Below are positions 28,601 to 37,296 of a DNA stretch of 64,000 nt, one piece after another. Each line of letters opens with the position of its first letter. Within the stretch, counting starts at the first letter, position 1. Source of the stretch: Arcobacter nitrofigilis DSM 7299 (GTDB lineage: Bacteria > Campylobacterota > Campylobacteria > Campylobacterales > Arcobacteraceae); assembly GCF_000092245.1 (NCBI RefSeq), contig NC_014166.1, positions 1,612,001-1,676,000 of the forward strand, given 5' to 3'. A program made the translations under genes and the position numbers. Under the pieces are notes generated by a model. The model was not told the origin of the DNA, made no database searches, and was given only the letters and a program-made list of their open reading frames with translations.

Positions 28601-29031
28601 GCTTTTAGTTTATTTTTTATATATTTTATAATATATTTTAAAACAGGTACTTTTTCGTAAATGTTTACACCACTATCCCAATAATCAATGTGTGAGACAA
28701 CTTTACCTTTGGAAGAGAATTCAACCCTACTTACACCCATAAATAATTCATACTCTTTACTTATCTTTGAAGTTTTATATTTAAAAATCCATCTAAGATA
28801 TGAAATATTCTCTTTTGTAATTATTTCAGTGACGTTAAAACTTGGTTCTTCTAGGGTTTCATACATGTGATTAAAGATTTTTATTAAAGAGCTTAAATCA
28901 TTTATTTTTTGAAAGGGATCCTCAAAATAGATATCTTCACTAAATATAATTCTATAATCATTTATATCTAAGTCTCTATTTAGGTTTTCAAAAAATAAAG
29001 CATAGTTTTGGGCATGTTGTTTGAAATTCAT
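28597..29031 (-). CDS. NTF2-like / SnoaL-like small protein
   Basis: The 144-residue protein looks like a cone-shaped NTF2-type fold: an N-terminal helix with YALFFENLNRDLDINDYRIIFSEDIYFEDPFQKINDLSSLIKIFNHMYETL, then strands SFNVTEIITKENISYLRWIFKYKT and VEFSSKGKVVSHIDYWDSGVNIYEKVPVLKYIIKYI. Proteins with this YFEDPF...HxDYWD pattern occur beside SDR and Cfa-like genes in other proteobacteria. They may be enzymes or ligand carriers. It overlaps both flanking genes by ATGA, so translation is coupled. Confidence 0.82.
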   Translation of the reverse strand: MNFKQHAQNYALFFENLNRDLDINDYRIIFSEDIYFEDPFQKINDLSSLIKIFNHMYETLEEPSFNVTEIITKENISYLRWIFKYKTSKISKEYELFMGVSRVEFSSKGKVVSHIDYWDSGVNIYEKVPVLKYIIKYIKNKLKA

Positions 29032-29780
29032 TTTAATAACTTTTTATTTATTGCAAGTGATATTCTATAAGGTAACATTGCCATTAATCTTAAAAAAAGC
29101 GATATTTTAAAAGGAAATCTTATCTCAAAAGAGTATTTTTTATTTATTCCTTCATAAATATTTTTTGCAGCAACTTCACTGGTAATTAAATCTGGCATTT
29201 CAAAATCATTTTTTTGGGTTAATCTAGTCTTTACAAAACCATGATTTATGATTTGAATTTCAATATTTTTTACAATAAGTTCTGCTTGGATAGATTGGGC
29301 AAAGTTTACAAGGGCAGCCTTACTTGCACTATATCCTCCACCATAAAGAAGACCAAAATAACTTGATAAACTTGCGTTAAAAACCAATCGTCCAAATCCT
29401 TGTTTCTCATAAAATGGTACAAGAGTAGTAGTTAGCCTTAAAGCTCCTAGGTAATTGATATTTGTCATATTTTCATAATGTTTAATATTCCATTTTTCCA
29501 TAGACATGACTTCATAAACTGCTGCATTAAAAATAGTTATATCTATCTTATCAAATATGTTAAAAGTCTTTTTTACAGCTTCTTCTACACTTTGAATATT
29601 AGATACATCAATATCAAGTAGATTTAGTTTAGTAGGATATTTTTTTTGTAAAGCTAGTAATTCTTTTGATGTTTCAATAGTTCGAGCAGAGGCTATTATT
29701 TTATAATCTTGTTTTAAATAAATACTTAAAAGTTCTAATCCAATACCACTACTAGAACCTATTATCCAAATATTTTTCAT
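29028..29780 (-). CDS. Short-chain dehydrogenase/reductase (SDR)
   Basis: The 250-residue protein is a classical SDR: cofactor motif GSSSGIGLELL near residue 8, NAAVYE near 88, catalytic Ser in NASLSSYFG and YxxxK as YSASKAALVN near 151. It should reduce or oxidise a carbonyl or hydroxyl with NAD(P)H. It is the first gene of the minus-strand cluster that runs through the NTF2, MFS, lipocalin, oxidoreductase and methyltransferase genes. The ATG is preceded by AAAGG and lies at the end of a perfect inverted repeat that could form a hairpin over the start (29778-29812). Confidence 0.92.
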   Translation of the reverse strand: MKNIWIIGSSSGIGLELLSIYLKQDYKIIASARTIETSKELLALQKKYPTKLNLLDIDVSNIQSVEEAVKKTFNIFDKIDITIFNAAVYEVMSMEKWNIKHYENMTNINYLGALRLTTTLVPFYEKQGFGRLVFNASLSSYFGLLYGGGYSASKAALVNFAQSIQAELIVKNIEIQIINHGFVKTRLTQKNDFEMPDLITSEVAAKNIYEGINKKYSFEIRFPFKISLFLRLMAMLPYRISLAINKKLLK

Positions 29781-29812
29781 AGTTAAACCTTTATTTGAGA
29801 AGTTTAACTATG
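29778..29812 (-). promoter_or_regulatory. Perfect 11-base inverted repeat over the cluster's first start codon
   Basis: CATAGTTAAAC and GTTTAACTATG form an 11-base perfect inverted repeat with a 13-base spacer. On the transcript the right arm ends in the AUG of the SDR gene, and the AAAGG ribosome site straddles the loop and the stem base. It may be a translational switch or a dimeric repressor site. Confidence 0.6.
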
Positions 29813-29852
29813 TTTTATATTTTTTTGTATGCTTTATATGTTAGTTTATAAA

Positions 29853-31067
29853 TTATTGAAAATCAGAAAGAGGGTAGTTCTCAATAACAAAATCTATATC
29901 TTTGTCACCTCTACCACTTAAGTTGACCAATATTGTCTCATCTTTACTTAAACTAGGTGCTAATTTCATAGCATATGCAACTGCATGGGCAGATTCTAAT
30001 GCTGGAATTATTCCTTCAAGTTGAGATAATTTATAAAAAGCATTTACAGCTTCTTTATCATCACATAATCCAACTTTTGTTCTTCCACTATCCATTAAAA
30101 ATGCATGTTCTGGTCCAACTGATGGATAATCAATTCCACTTCCTATAGAATAAACAGGTGCTGGTTCCCCATTTTTATCTTTTAACATAATAGAATTAAA
30201 TCCATGCATAATTCCTTCACTTCCATATGTTAAACTAGCTGCATGTTCTCCTAAATTTTCACCTCTACCTAAAGGTTCAACTCCATATAAATTAACACCT
30301 TCATCATCAATAAAACCAGAGAATATTCCCATGGCATTTGAACCACCACCAACACAGGCAATTACGTAATTAGGAAGTTTATTTTCATGACCCCAGAATT
30401 GTTCTCTAGCTTCAAATCCAATTATGCTTTGGAAATCTCTAACCATCATAGGAAAAGGGTGAGGCCCTACAACTGAGCCTATACAATAAATAGAGTTTTC
30501 TGTATCTGATAAATATGCTTGAAAAGCTGAATCTACTGCTTCTTTTAGAGTTTTTAAGCCATGTGATACCGGTACTACTTTTGCACCAAGTATCTTCATT
30601 CTAAGTACATTTGGGTGTTCTTTTTTTATATCAACTTCACCCATATGAATCTCACACTCTAATCCAAAATATGCAGCTGCTGTTGCAAGGGCAACACCAT
30701 GTTGTCCCGCTCCTGTTTCTGCTATAACTTTTTTCTTACCTAAATGCTTAGCTAATATTACTTCAGCCATACAATGATTTAATTTATGGGCTCCTGTGTG
30801 GTTTAAGTCTTCTCTTTTTAAATATATTTTTGCACCACCACAAAATTGTGTTAAATTTTTAGCATATGAGACAGGAGTAGGTCTTCCTTGATAATGTCTT
30901 CTTACATATTTCAACTCTTTTATAAATTCTTCTGAGTTTTTAATTTCATTATATGCTTTAGTAATTTCTTCAAATGGTTTTATTAGTTGTTCAGGAATAT
31001 AAGAACCACCAAATCTACCAAAATATCCTTTTTCATCAGGATATGAACTTAAATATGAATCTTTCAT
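29853..31067 (-). CDS. trpB: Tryptophan synthase beta chain TrpB
   Basis: TrpB joins indole and serine to give tryptophan with pyridoxal phosphate. The 404-residue protein shows [14 protein letters not shown] at the start, the PLP Lys in HTGAHKLNH near residue 88, the catalytic Glu in AETGAGQHG, the phosphate loop GGGSNAMG, and NLSGRGDKD at the C-terminus. The canonical motif is HTGAHKINN, so LNHC is a variant. It stands alone without trpA, and trpD is 20 kb away, so this is either a dispersed trp gene or a second TrpB copy. GAGG precedes the ATG. Confidence 0.93.
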   Translation of the reverse strand: MKDSYLSSYPDEKGYFGRFGGSYIPEQLIKPFEEITKAYNEIKNSEEFIKELKYVRRHYQGRPTPVSYAKNLTQFCGGAKIYLKREDLNHTGAHKLNHCMAEVILAKHLGKKKVIAETGAGQHGVALATAAAYFGLECEIHMGEVDIKKEHPNVLRMKILGAKVVPVSHGLKTLKEAVDSAFQAYLSDTENSIYCIGSVVGPHPFPMMVRDFQSIIGFEAREQFWGHENKLPNYVIACVGGGSNAMGIFSGFIDDEGVNLYGVEPLGRGENLGEHAASLTYGSEGIMHGFNSIMLKDKNGEPAPVYSIGSGIDYPSVGPEHAFLMDSGRTKVGLCDDKEAVNAFYKLSQLEGIIPALESAHAVAYAMKLAPSLSKDETILVNLSGRGDKDIDFVIENYPLSDFQ

Positions 31068-31131
31068 TTCTACCTCATTTTATTAATTACTGTGAGTATT
31101 ATAAGTAAATAGGAGTTAAATAAAGATTATA

Positions 31132-33765
31132 TTATTTAAGGGGTATTTCAATAGTTACTTTAGTAAAAGTACTTTTATAGTTTTCTATATCTATATTACC
31201 TTTTAAGTTTTGTGTTATGATTTTGTGGGTCATATATAATCCAAGTCCAGTCCCTTGTGCTTTATGCTTAGTAGTAAAATATGGTTCAAAAACTTTATCT
31301 ATAATTTTACTGTCTATTCCTCCCCCATTATCTATTATTTCTATAACTGCAAAATTACTATTTTTTATATAAGTGTTGATTTCAATATTTTTATTTTTTA
31401 TATCTTTTTCAATTAAAGCGTCTTTTGCATTATTTAGCACGTAAATTAAAGATTGATTTAATTCATTTTCATTGGCAACAATCTTTATATTGTTGTTTGC
31501 GTTATTGATTATCTTTATATGATTTTCAAGAAAATTATCATTTAAAATATTTAAAACTTGATTTATACAATTAAATAAATCAAATTTTATAATAGTTTTT
31601 TCTCCATTTAAATAATTTTGAAAATCATTAATTATTTTAGATAAATATTGTGTTTTTCCTTCTATCTCATCTATTGTTTTAAAAAATACTTTTTCTTCTA
31701 ATTGATTATACTCTTTTTGTATTTTTAATCCTGTAACTGCAGTAGAAATGAAGCTAAGTGGTTGTCTCCATTGATGTGCAATATTACATAACATCTCACT
31801 TAAACTTGCAATTTTTGATTGTTGTAATAAAAGTCTTTCTCTTTGTCTTATTTCGGTCATATCAATGGTTGATAAGATAATTGTATCATTGTTTTCAAAA
31901 AGTATATTTTTTGATTTAAGCATAATTGGAAAACTTTTATTTTCAGAGTTTATAGCATTTAATTCTATTGAACTTTTTCTTGACTCTTCTATTATTAAAT
32001 CTATATCTTTATCTAAAACAAAAAGTTTCTCTATAGAAGATTCCAATAACTCTTCTTTTGTATATTGAAACATACTAATAGCTTGATTATTTACAAAAAT
32101 AATTTTTTTATCTTTTAAAATAAAAATTCCATCGACTGTAAAATCAAGTAAACTTTTAAAACTTTCCAATGAAAGTTCAAGCTCTGATTTAGTTATATTT
32201 AGTGCTTTTTGATAATTAGTTAATTGTCTATTTTTATATATAATGATAAAAAATATAATTATTATTGGAATTAATATTTTAATCAAAAATTTATAATCAA
32301 AAGATTTAATTAATTCTAAATCAAGCCATTTGTCATATATTTTTTCTTTTTCTTCTAATTTTTGGCTATCTAATGCTTTATCTATTATATTTTTTAAAAT
32401 CACATAATCATCTCTTATCATTACTTGTAGATTATAATCAAGATTGGTATCACCTGATATTTTAAGGTTATGTAAACTATTCTTTTTAATATTGTAAGCA
32501 AGTACGGGTATATTATCTACTGCTGCAAATGCTTTATTAGATGAGACTAGTTCTAGTCCTTGAGTTACATTATCAACAAAAACAAAATTTAAATAAGGGT
32601 AGTTTTCATGAAGTAATTTATAAGCGGTATAATTCCTTCCTACTGCAATTTTTTTACCTCTCAATGATTCAACATTTGGTATATAATTTTGATCTTTTGT
32701 GGTAACGATTCCAATGGGGATTTTAAAATAAACTTTGGAAAAAATTGCATATTTTTCTCTATCTTTTGTTTTTGATGTAGTAACAATAACATCTTGAGTT
32801 TTATTCTTAATTTCATCTAAAGATTTATAAAATTTATCTTCTGTCTTATATTCAACTTTAAGATTTGTTTTTTTTACTATGTTATACCAAAAGTCAAATC
32901 CCAATCCATAAGCTTTTCCATTGTCAATAAAACTAATTGGTGCCCAATTAGTTGTAAAAGATACTCTTATTGTATGATTTTTTATAAATTCTTTTTCCTT
33001 ATGAGTTAAATATATTTGGTCTTTATTTGATTCCCATTTATCATTAAGATATTCAAGTTCATCAGGAGTAATGCTTTTCATTGCTTTATTTAATCTATCA
33101 ACTAAATCTGGTCGGTCTTTTCTTACTCCTAAATAAATATTCTCATCATAACCTTTTATTTTAGGAAGAATAGAAGTTTTTAGTGTATTTATATATTTAG
33201 TATTAATATAGTATTTTGCTGTAAGATTATATTGAACTGTAGCATCAATTTTTTGATTTTTTATATCTTTAAATATCTCATCCAATGAATTATAATATCT
33301 AATCTTTATTTTTGGATAGTTCTTTTCCATAAGATTTGTAATAGCCCAATTTTTGATCATTCCAATTGTTTTATTATCTAATGATTTTATATCTTTTAGT
33401 TCAAAACTATTAGAATTAGTTACAATAGCTAATTTTTGTTTTAAAAATATATCTGTAAATAATAAAAAGTCTTCTCTACTTTTTTTATAGATAACTCCAC
33501 TTAATACATCTAGTTTTTTTAATTTAATTTTTTGAATATTATTTGAAAATTCATCAGGTAAAAAGATAGGTGTAAAATTTCCTTTTTTTGCTATTAATTT
33601 AATATAATCAAGGATATAACCTTTAGGTATTTTGTTATCATAGTAACTATAAGGAATCCAGTTTAAATCAGAAGAAAAATATATATTATCTTTTTTAATA
33701 TCATTATTTATTGAGTTTGCAAAAATATTAAGGAAAAAGAGTGATACTAATAATATATATTTCAT
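31132..33765 (-). CDS. Sensor histidine kinase with two solute-binding domains and PAS
   Basis: The 877-residue protein has a signal peptide (MKYILLVSLFFLNIFA), two consecutive periplasmic binding domains of the SBP_bac_3 type (about residues 25-255 and 265-490), a membrane helix (about 493-512), a cytoplasmic PAS domain (about 545-650), and a histidine kinase core with phosphoacceptor His in IAHQWRQPLSF near 664 and ATPase motifs NNAKDAL, DNGGGI and GTGLGLYM. The layout resembles EvgS/BvgS but lacks receiver and Hpt domains. It would sense amino acids or similar solutes. No response regulator gene is adjacent. Confidence 0.9.
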   Translation of the reverse strand: MKYILLVSLFFLNIFANSINNDIKKDNIYFSSDLNWIPYSYYDNKIPKGYILDYIKLIAKKGNFTPIFLPDEFSNNIQKIKLKKLDVLSGVIYKKSREDFLLFTDIFLKQKLAIVTNSNSFELKDIKSLDNKTIGMIKNWAITNLMEKNYPKIKIRYYNSLDEIFKDIKNQKIDATVQYNLTAKYYINTKYINTLKTSILPKIKGYDENIYLGVRKDRPDLVDRLNKAMKSITPDELEYLNDKWESNKDQIYLTHKEKEFIKNHTIRVSFTTNWAPISFIDNGKAYGLGFDFWYNIVKKTNLKVEYKTEDKFYKSLDEIKNKTQDVIVTTSKTKDREKYAIFSKVYFKIPIGIVTTKDQNYIPNVESLRGKKIAVGRNYTAYKLLHENYPYLNFVFVDNVTQGLELVSSNKAFAAVDNIPVLAYNIKKNSLHNLKISGDTNLDYNLQVMIRDDYVILKNIIDKALDSQKLEEKEKIYDKWLDLELIKSFDYKFLIKILIPIIIIFFIIIYKNRQLTNYQKALNITKSELELSLESFKSLLDFTVDGIFILKDKKIIFVNNQAISMFQYTKEELLESSIEKLFVLDKDIDLIIEESRKSSIELNAINSENKSFPIMLKSKNILFENNDTIILSTIDMTEIRQRERLLLQQSKIASLSEMLCNIAHQWRQPLSFISTAVTGLKIQKEYNQLEEKVFFKTIDEIEGKTQYLSKIINDFQNYLNGEKTIIKFDLFNCINQVLNILNDNFLENHIKIINNANNNIKIVANENELNQSLIYVLNNAKDALIEKDIKNKNIEINTYIKNSNFAVIEIIDNGGGIDSKIIDKVFEPYFTTKHKAQGTGLGLYMTHKIITQNLKGNIDIENYKSTFTKVTIEIPLK

Positions 33766-33853
33766 AATAAAGTCTTTTTATTAGTTTTATTTTTATAATT
33801 GTAACACTAAAATATAAAATAAAACAAAATAACAACTGTTTAGTCAAAATGTT

Positions 33854-33879
33854 AAAGTAAGGAAAAAACTCCTTACTTT
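33854..33879 (-). terminator. Terminator after dnaJ
   Basis: AAAGTAAGGA (33854-33863) and TCCTTACTTT (33870-33879) form a perfect ten-base stem with the loop AAAAAC. The stem includes part of the dnaJ stop codon. The T-tract is short on the minus strand (TTTAACATTTT), so efficiency is uncertain. Confidence 0.65.
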
Positions 33880-35002
33880 ATTTAAACCACTTTTTTACTT
33901 TATCGAACATACTTTCAAAATTTCTTTCGTGAGGTTTACTTTCTATTCCAAAACTCTCTTGAAGTTTTTCTAATAGTTCTTTTTGTTCTTCAGTTATAGT
34001 TTTTGGATATTTAATTTTAATTTGAATTATTAAATCACCTTTTCCATATCCTTGAACAGATTTAATACCTTCACCTTTGAATTTAAATTGTTCTTTATCT
34101 TTAGTACCTATTGGAATATCAAGAGATAGTTTTCCTCTTAATCCAGGAATAGTAATACTATCACCAAGAGCAACTTGAGTAAAGAATAGGGGAACTTCAA
34201 TATAAATATCATCATCATGTCTTATAAAATGAGGATCCTCTTTTACATTTATTTGTAAATATAAATCACCTCTTGTACCATCAGGAGCTATATTTCCTTT
34301 ATTTGATACTCTAATTCTATTTCCATCATTTACACCCTCTGGAATATCAACACTAAATTTTTCTTCTTTTGTTTCATATCCAGTTCCTGAACATTTTTTA
34401 CATTTATTAGTTACTGCTTCACCAGTCCCATTACAAGTAGGACAAGTTTGTGCAAAAGTCATAAAACCTTGTCTTGTATGCACTTGTCCTTGACCAGCAC
34501 AAGTTTTACAAGTAGATAATTTACCATCTTGGGCACCTGTCCCCTTACAAGGTTTACAAGCAGTTTTGTATTTATATACAACTTCTTTTTTAGCACCAAA
34601 AGCTGCTTCATTAAATTCAACTTTTAATTCAACACCAATATCTAAATTATAGCTATATGTTTTCTTTTGTCGTCTACTTTGACCACCGCCAAATCCAGAT
34701 TGTCCAAACATTTCTTCAAAAATTGAACTTAAATCATCAAATCCACCACTAAATCCACCTCTGCTTTGTCCACGACCTTCTAATCCAGCTTTACCATATC
34801 TATCATATAAAGCTCTTTTTTCTTCATCACTTAAAACTTGATAAGCTTCATTTATAGCTTTAAATTTTTCTTCAGCATCTTTATCATCGGGATTTTTATC
34901 AGGATGGTATTTCATCGCCATCTGTCTGTAAGCTTTTTTAATAGTACTTTTATCAGCGCTTTTTGTTACTTCTAATAATTCATAATAATCTATGTCTAAC
35001 AA
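33878..35002 (-). CDS. dnaJ: Chaperone DnaJ
   Basis: DnaJ delivers unfolded protein to DnaK and stimulates its ATPase. The 374-residue protein has a J domain with HPD at residues 33-35, a Gly/Phe-rich region (about 70-110), four CxxCxGxG-type zinc repeats starting [24 protein letters not shown] and CKKCSGTG, and the C-terminal substrate domain. I place the start at TTG 35002, because AGGAG lies seven bases before it; an ATG at 35017 would overlap that ribosome site. It is divergent from recR across a 76-base gap. Confidence 0.96.
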   Translation of the reverse strand: MLDIDYYELLEVTKSADKSTIKKAYRQMAMKYHPDKNPDDKDAEEKFKAINEAYQVLSDEEKRALYDRYGKAGLEGRGQSRGGFSGGFDDLSSIFEEMFGQSGFGGGQSRRQKKTYSYNLDIGVELKVEFNEAAFGAKKEVVYKYKTACKPCKGTGAQDGKLSTCKTCAGQGQVHTRQGFMTFAQTCPTCNGTGEAVTNKCKKCSGTGYETKEEKFSVDIPEGVNDGNRIRVSNKGNIAPDGTRGDLYLQINVKEDPHFIRHDDDIYIEVPLFFTQVALGDSITIPGLRGKLSLDIPIGTKDKEQFKFKGEGIKSVQGYGKGDLIIQIKIKYPKTITEEQKELLEKLQESFGIESKPHERNFESMFDKVKKWFK

Positions 35003-35066
35003 AGTATTTCTCCTCAAATTATTTTAAAAACTCCGCGATTTTATCTAATTAATTATAAATCTTTGA

Positions 35067-35072
35067 TATAAT
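35067..35072 (+). promoter_or_regulatory. -10 box of a putative leaderless promoter (recR)
   Basis: TATAAT in the context TTTGATATAAT is followed by six bases (CGCCAA) and the ATG of recR. No ribosome site can fit in the leader. Confidence 0.6.
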
Positions 35073-35078
35073 CGCCAA

Positions 35079-35651
35079 ATGAAACTTGGATTAAATAAAT
35101 TTTACGACTTAGTAGAAGCATTTGAAAACTTGCCAACAATAGGTAAAAAATCAGCACAAAGACTTGCTTATCATATTATTATGAATGATAATTATTGTGG
35201 GATTAAAATTGCACATAGTATTGAAAATGCTTTAAAATCAATAAGAAAATGTTCAAAATGTGGCTGCATGAGTGAACATGAGATTTGTGAAATTTGTTTA
35301 GATGATGAAAGGGAGTCTAGTTTTATTTGTGTTGTTCAATCTGCAAAAGACATTTTTACGATTGAAGAGTCAAAACAGTTTAATGGAAAATATTTTGTAA
35401 TATCTCACTTAGATGAAATAGTATTAGACCAATTTATTACATATATTAAAACAAATAAAGTCAAAGATATTCTTTTTGCAATATCTCCTTCATTATCCAA
35501 TGATGCTTTTATTTTATTTATTGAAGATAAACTAAAAGAATTTGATATAAATTTTACAAAAATAGCGCAAGGTGTCCCAACAGGGGTTAGTTTAGAGAAT
35601 GTTGATATTTTGTCCTTGGCAAAAGCAATTCAAAGTAAAGTGTTGATTTAA
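35079..35651 (+). CDS. recR: Recombination mediator RecR
   Basis: RecR acts with RecF and RecO to load RecA on gapped DNA. The 190-residue protein contains the N-terminal helix-hairpin-helix (NLPTIGKKSAQRLAYHI), a zinc finger with C-SKCG-C and CEIC, and a Toprim domain with ICVVQSAKDIFTIEES and the conserved GxYFVLSH-like segment, here GKYFVISHLDEI. The C-terminal TKIAQGVPTGVSLENVD corresponds to the usual ARGLPVGGELEYAD. A -10 box stands six bases before the ATG. The next gene starts one base after the stop. Confidence 0.95.
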   Translation: MKLGLNKFYDLVEAFENLPTIGKKSAQRLAYHIIMNDNYCGIKIAHSIENALKSIRKCSKCGCMSEHEICEICLDDERESSFICVVQSAKDIFTIEESKQFNGKYFVISHLDEIVLDQFITYIKTNKVKDILFAISPSLSNDAFILFIEDKLKEFDINFTKIAQGVPTGVSLENVDILSLAKAIQSKVLI

Positions 35652-35652
35652 A

Positions 35653-35829
35653 ATGGAAGAACGAATTATTTGTCAAAAATGTGTATACTATTATGTTACA
35701 TGGCAAGGTGGTAGAGCACATGGATGTAAAGCATATGGCTTTAAATCTCAAACTTTGCCAAGTGTAGTTGTGAAAAACTCTAGTAGATTAGATTGTAAGT
35801 TTTATCAGAAAAAACCAAATACAAAATAG
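35653..35829 (+). CDS. Small four-Cys protein, conserved-looking, unknown function
   Basis: The 58-residue product starts MEERIICQKCVYYYVTWQGG and continues with HGCKAYGFKSQTLPS, then SRLDCKFYQKK. The arrangement C-x2-C, a third Cys 15 residues on and a fourth near the C-terminus looks like a zinc site, and the VTW, GCKAYGF and PS motifs look conserved. The ATG at 35653 begins one base after the recR stop and the TAG ends nine bases before the next start codon, so all three genes are probably on one transcript. I cannot assign a function. Confidence 0.75.
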   Translation: MEERIICQKCVYYYVTWQGGRAHGCKAYGFKSQTLPSVVVKNSSRLDCKFYQKKPNTK

Positions 35830-35838
35830 GAACTTTTA

Positions 35839-37287
35839 TTGTCATCTAAAGAACATATCTTACATTTGGAAATTAATAAAATAAAGATTTTTAGATACAT
35901 ACTTGCCAATGAAGAGATTTCAAAGATACTTGATAATTATGAGATTAGTGTTGATGATTTTATAAAAAAACTTTTATCAAAAACCCTTGAAAATATTATT
36001 TTAAATCTTAAAAATGAAAAAAACGCTCTCTCATTTCTTTCAAATTTCAAATTTGCTATAAATGATTACTTTTTGATATTAAGAAGTTTTAAAAACTCTA
36101 TATATCTACATATGAAAAATGAAAAACTTGATGATTATATTTTTAGAAAAAAAATAGATGAAATATTTGATTTATTTTATATATATTTACTCAATGAAGA
36201 TAATACTAATGAAAAAGTAGAAGCAAAGATAGAGGATACAAAAAGAATAAATTATTTATTAACTCTTTTAGATGAAAATTTACCTTTAATTGATATCTCT
36301 TTTGATGGAAAAGTTATAGAGTCAAGTAAAAGTTTTAAGGAACTCTTTTTATACCAAGAGAAAGAAAACTTGGAGCTTAGTATTTTAGATTTAATTATTT
36401 ATAAAAAAAATGCTAAAAAGTTCTTAAAAGATATTTTAGAAAATGATAATTTTAGTGATGAAATAGAAGTTCAAAAGTGTGATAAAACAGTTTTTTGGGT
36501 AAATATAAAATCTGAGAAAAAAGAAGATACCATAACTCTTATTTTTAAGGATATAACTTATAAAAAGAATTTAGAAAAACATAAAAAAGCCTTTTTAGAA
36601 CAATCAAAAACAGCAGCTATAGGTGAACTAATCTCTATGATTGCCCATCAATGGAGACAACCTTTACAAACGATTTCTATATTGGCTCAAAAACTTATTA
36701 TTACAAGAGCAACAGATGGACATGTAAATAATGAAATATTAGAAAAATCAGTTAAAGATATAGATATACAATTAAATTATATGTCAAGAACTATTGATGA
36801 TTTTAGAAACTTTTTTAAACCAGAAAGTAGTAGTGTTCTTTCGAAACCTAGTGTTATTATAGAAAAAGCAATAAAATTCTTACACTATGTATTAACTATT
36901 AATAACATTGATTTTGAATTAGATATAAAAAATGACTATGAAATCAATATAATTGAGAATAATTTAATTCAAGTGATAATTAATATTATTAAAAATTCTA
37001 TTGATGTACTTTTAGAAAGAGATATACAGTCAAAGAAAATAACAATTAGATGTGATTTTAACGAAAATTATGTAATAATTGAAATAGAAGATAATGCAGG
37101 CGGAATACCTAAAGAAAATCTAAAAAAAATTTTTGATTCATATTTTACAACTAAAAATGATGATAAAGGTACCGGTCTTGGATTGTACATGAGTAAAATT
37201 ATCATTGAAGAACATAGCTTAGGAAAACTAAGTGTTAAAAATGGTCTAGATGGAGCATTATTTAAAATTGAATTACCAAAGGAATAG
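35839..37287 (+). CDS. Cytoplasmic PAS sensor histidine kinase
   Basis: This 482-residue kinase has no membrane helix. The first 135 residues are helical and leucine/isoleucine rich without a clear family; a globin-like sensor is conceivable but unproven. A PAS-like domain spans about 140-245, and the kinase core has His near residue 269 in IAHQWRQPLQTISILAQKL, then N box INIIKNSIDVLL, EDNAGGI and GTGLGLYMSK. The start is TTG with AGGA seven bases upstream. It lies between the four-Cys protein and dut, all reading rightward. Confidence 0.88.
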   Translation: MSSKEHILHLEINKIKIFRYILANEEISKILDNYEISVDDFIKKLLSKTLENIILNLKNEKNALSFLSNFKFAINDYFLILRSFKNSIYLHMKNEKLDDYIFRKKIDEIFDLFYIYLLNEDNTNEKVEAKIEDTKRINYLLTLLDENLPLIDISFDGKVIESSKSFKELFLYQEKENLELSILDLIIYKKNAKKFLKDILENDNFSDEIEVQKCDKTVFWVNIKSEKKEDTITLIFKDITYKKNLEKHKKAFLEQSKTAAIGELISMIAHQWRQPLQTISILAQKLIITRATDGHVNNEILEKSVKDIDIQLNYMSRTIDDFRNFFKPESSSVLSKPSVIIEKAIKFLHYVLTINNIDFELDIKNDYEINIIENNLIQVIINIIKNSIDVLLERDIQSKKITIRCDFNENYVIIEIEDNAGGIPKENLKKIFDSYFTTKNDDKGTGLGLYMSKIIIEEHSLGKLSVKNGLDGALFKIELPKE

Positions 37288-37296
37288 GAGTTAATA

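Noticed and set aside
35003-35017. ATG start for dnaJ
   Set aside because: The ribosome site AGGAG overlaps this ATG, and the TTG at 35002 gives the standard DnaJ N-terminus.
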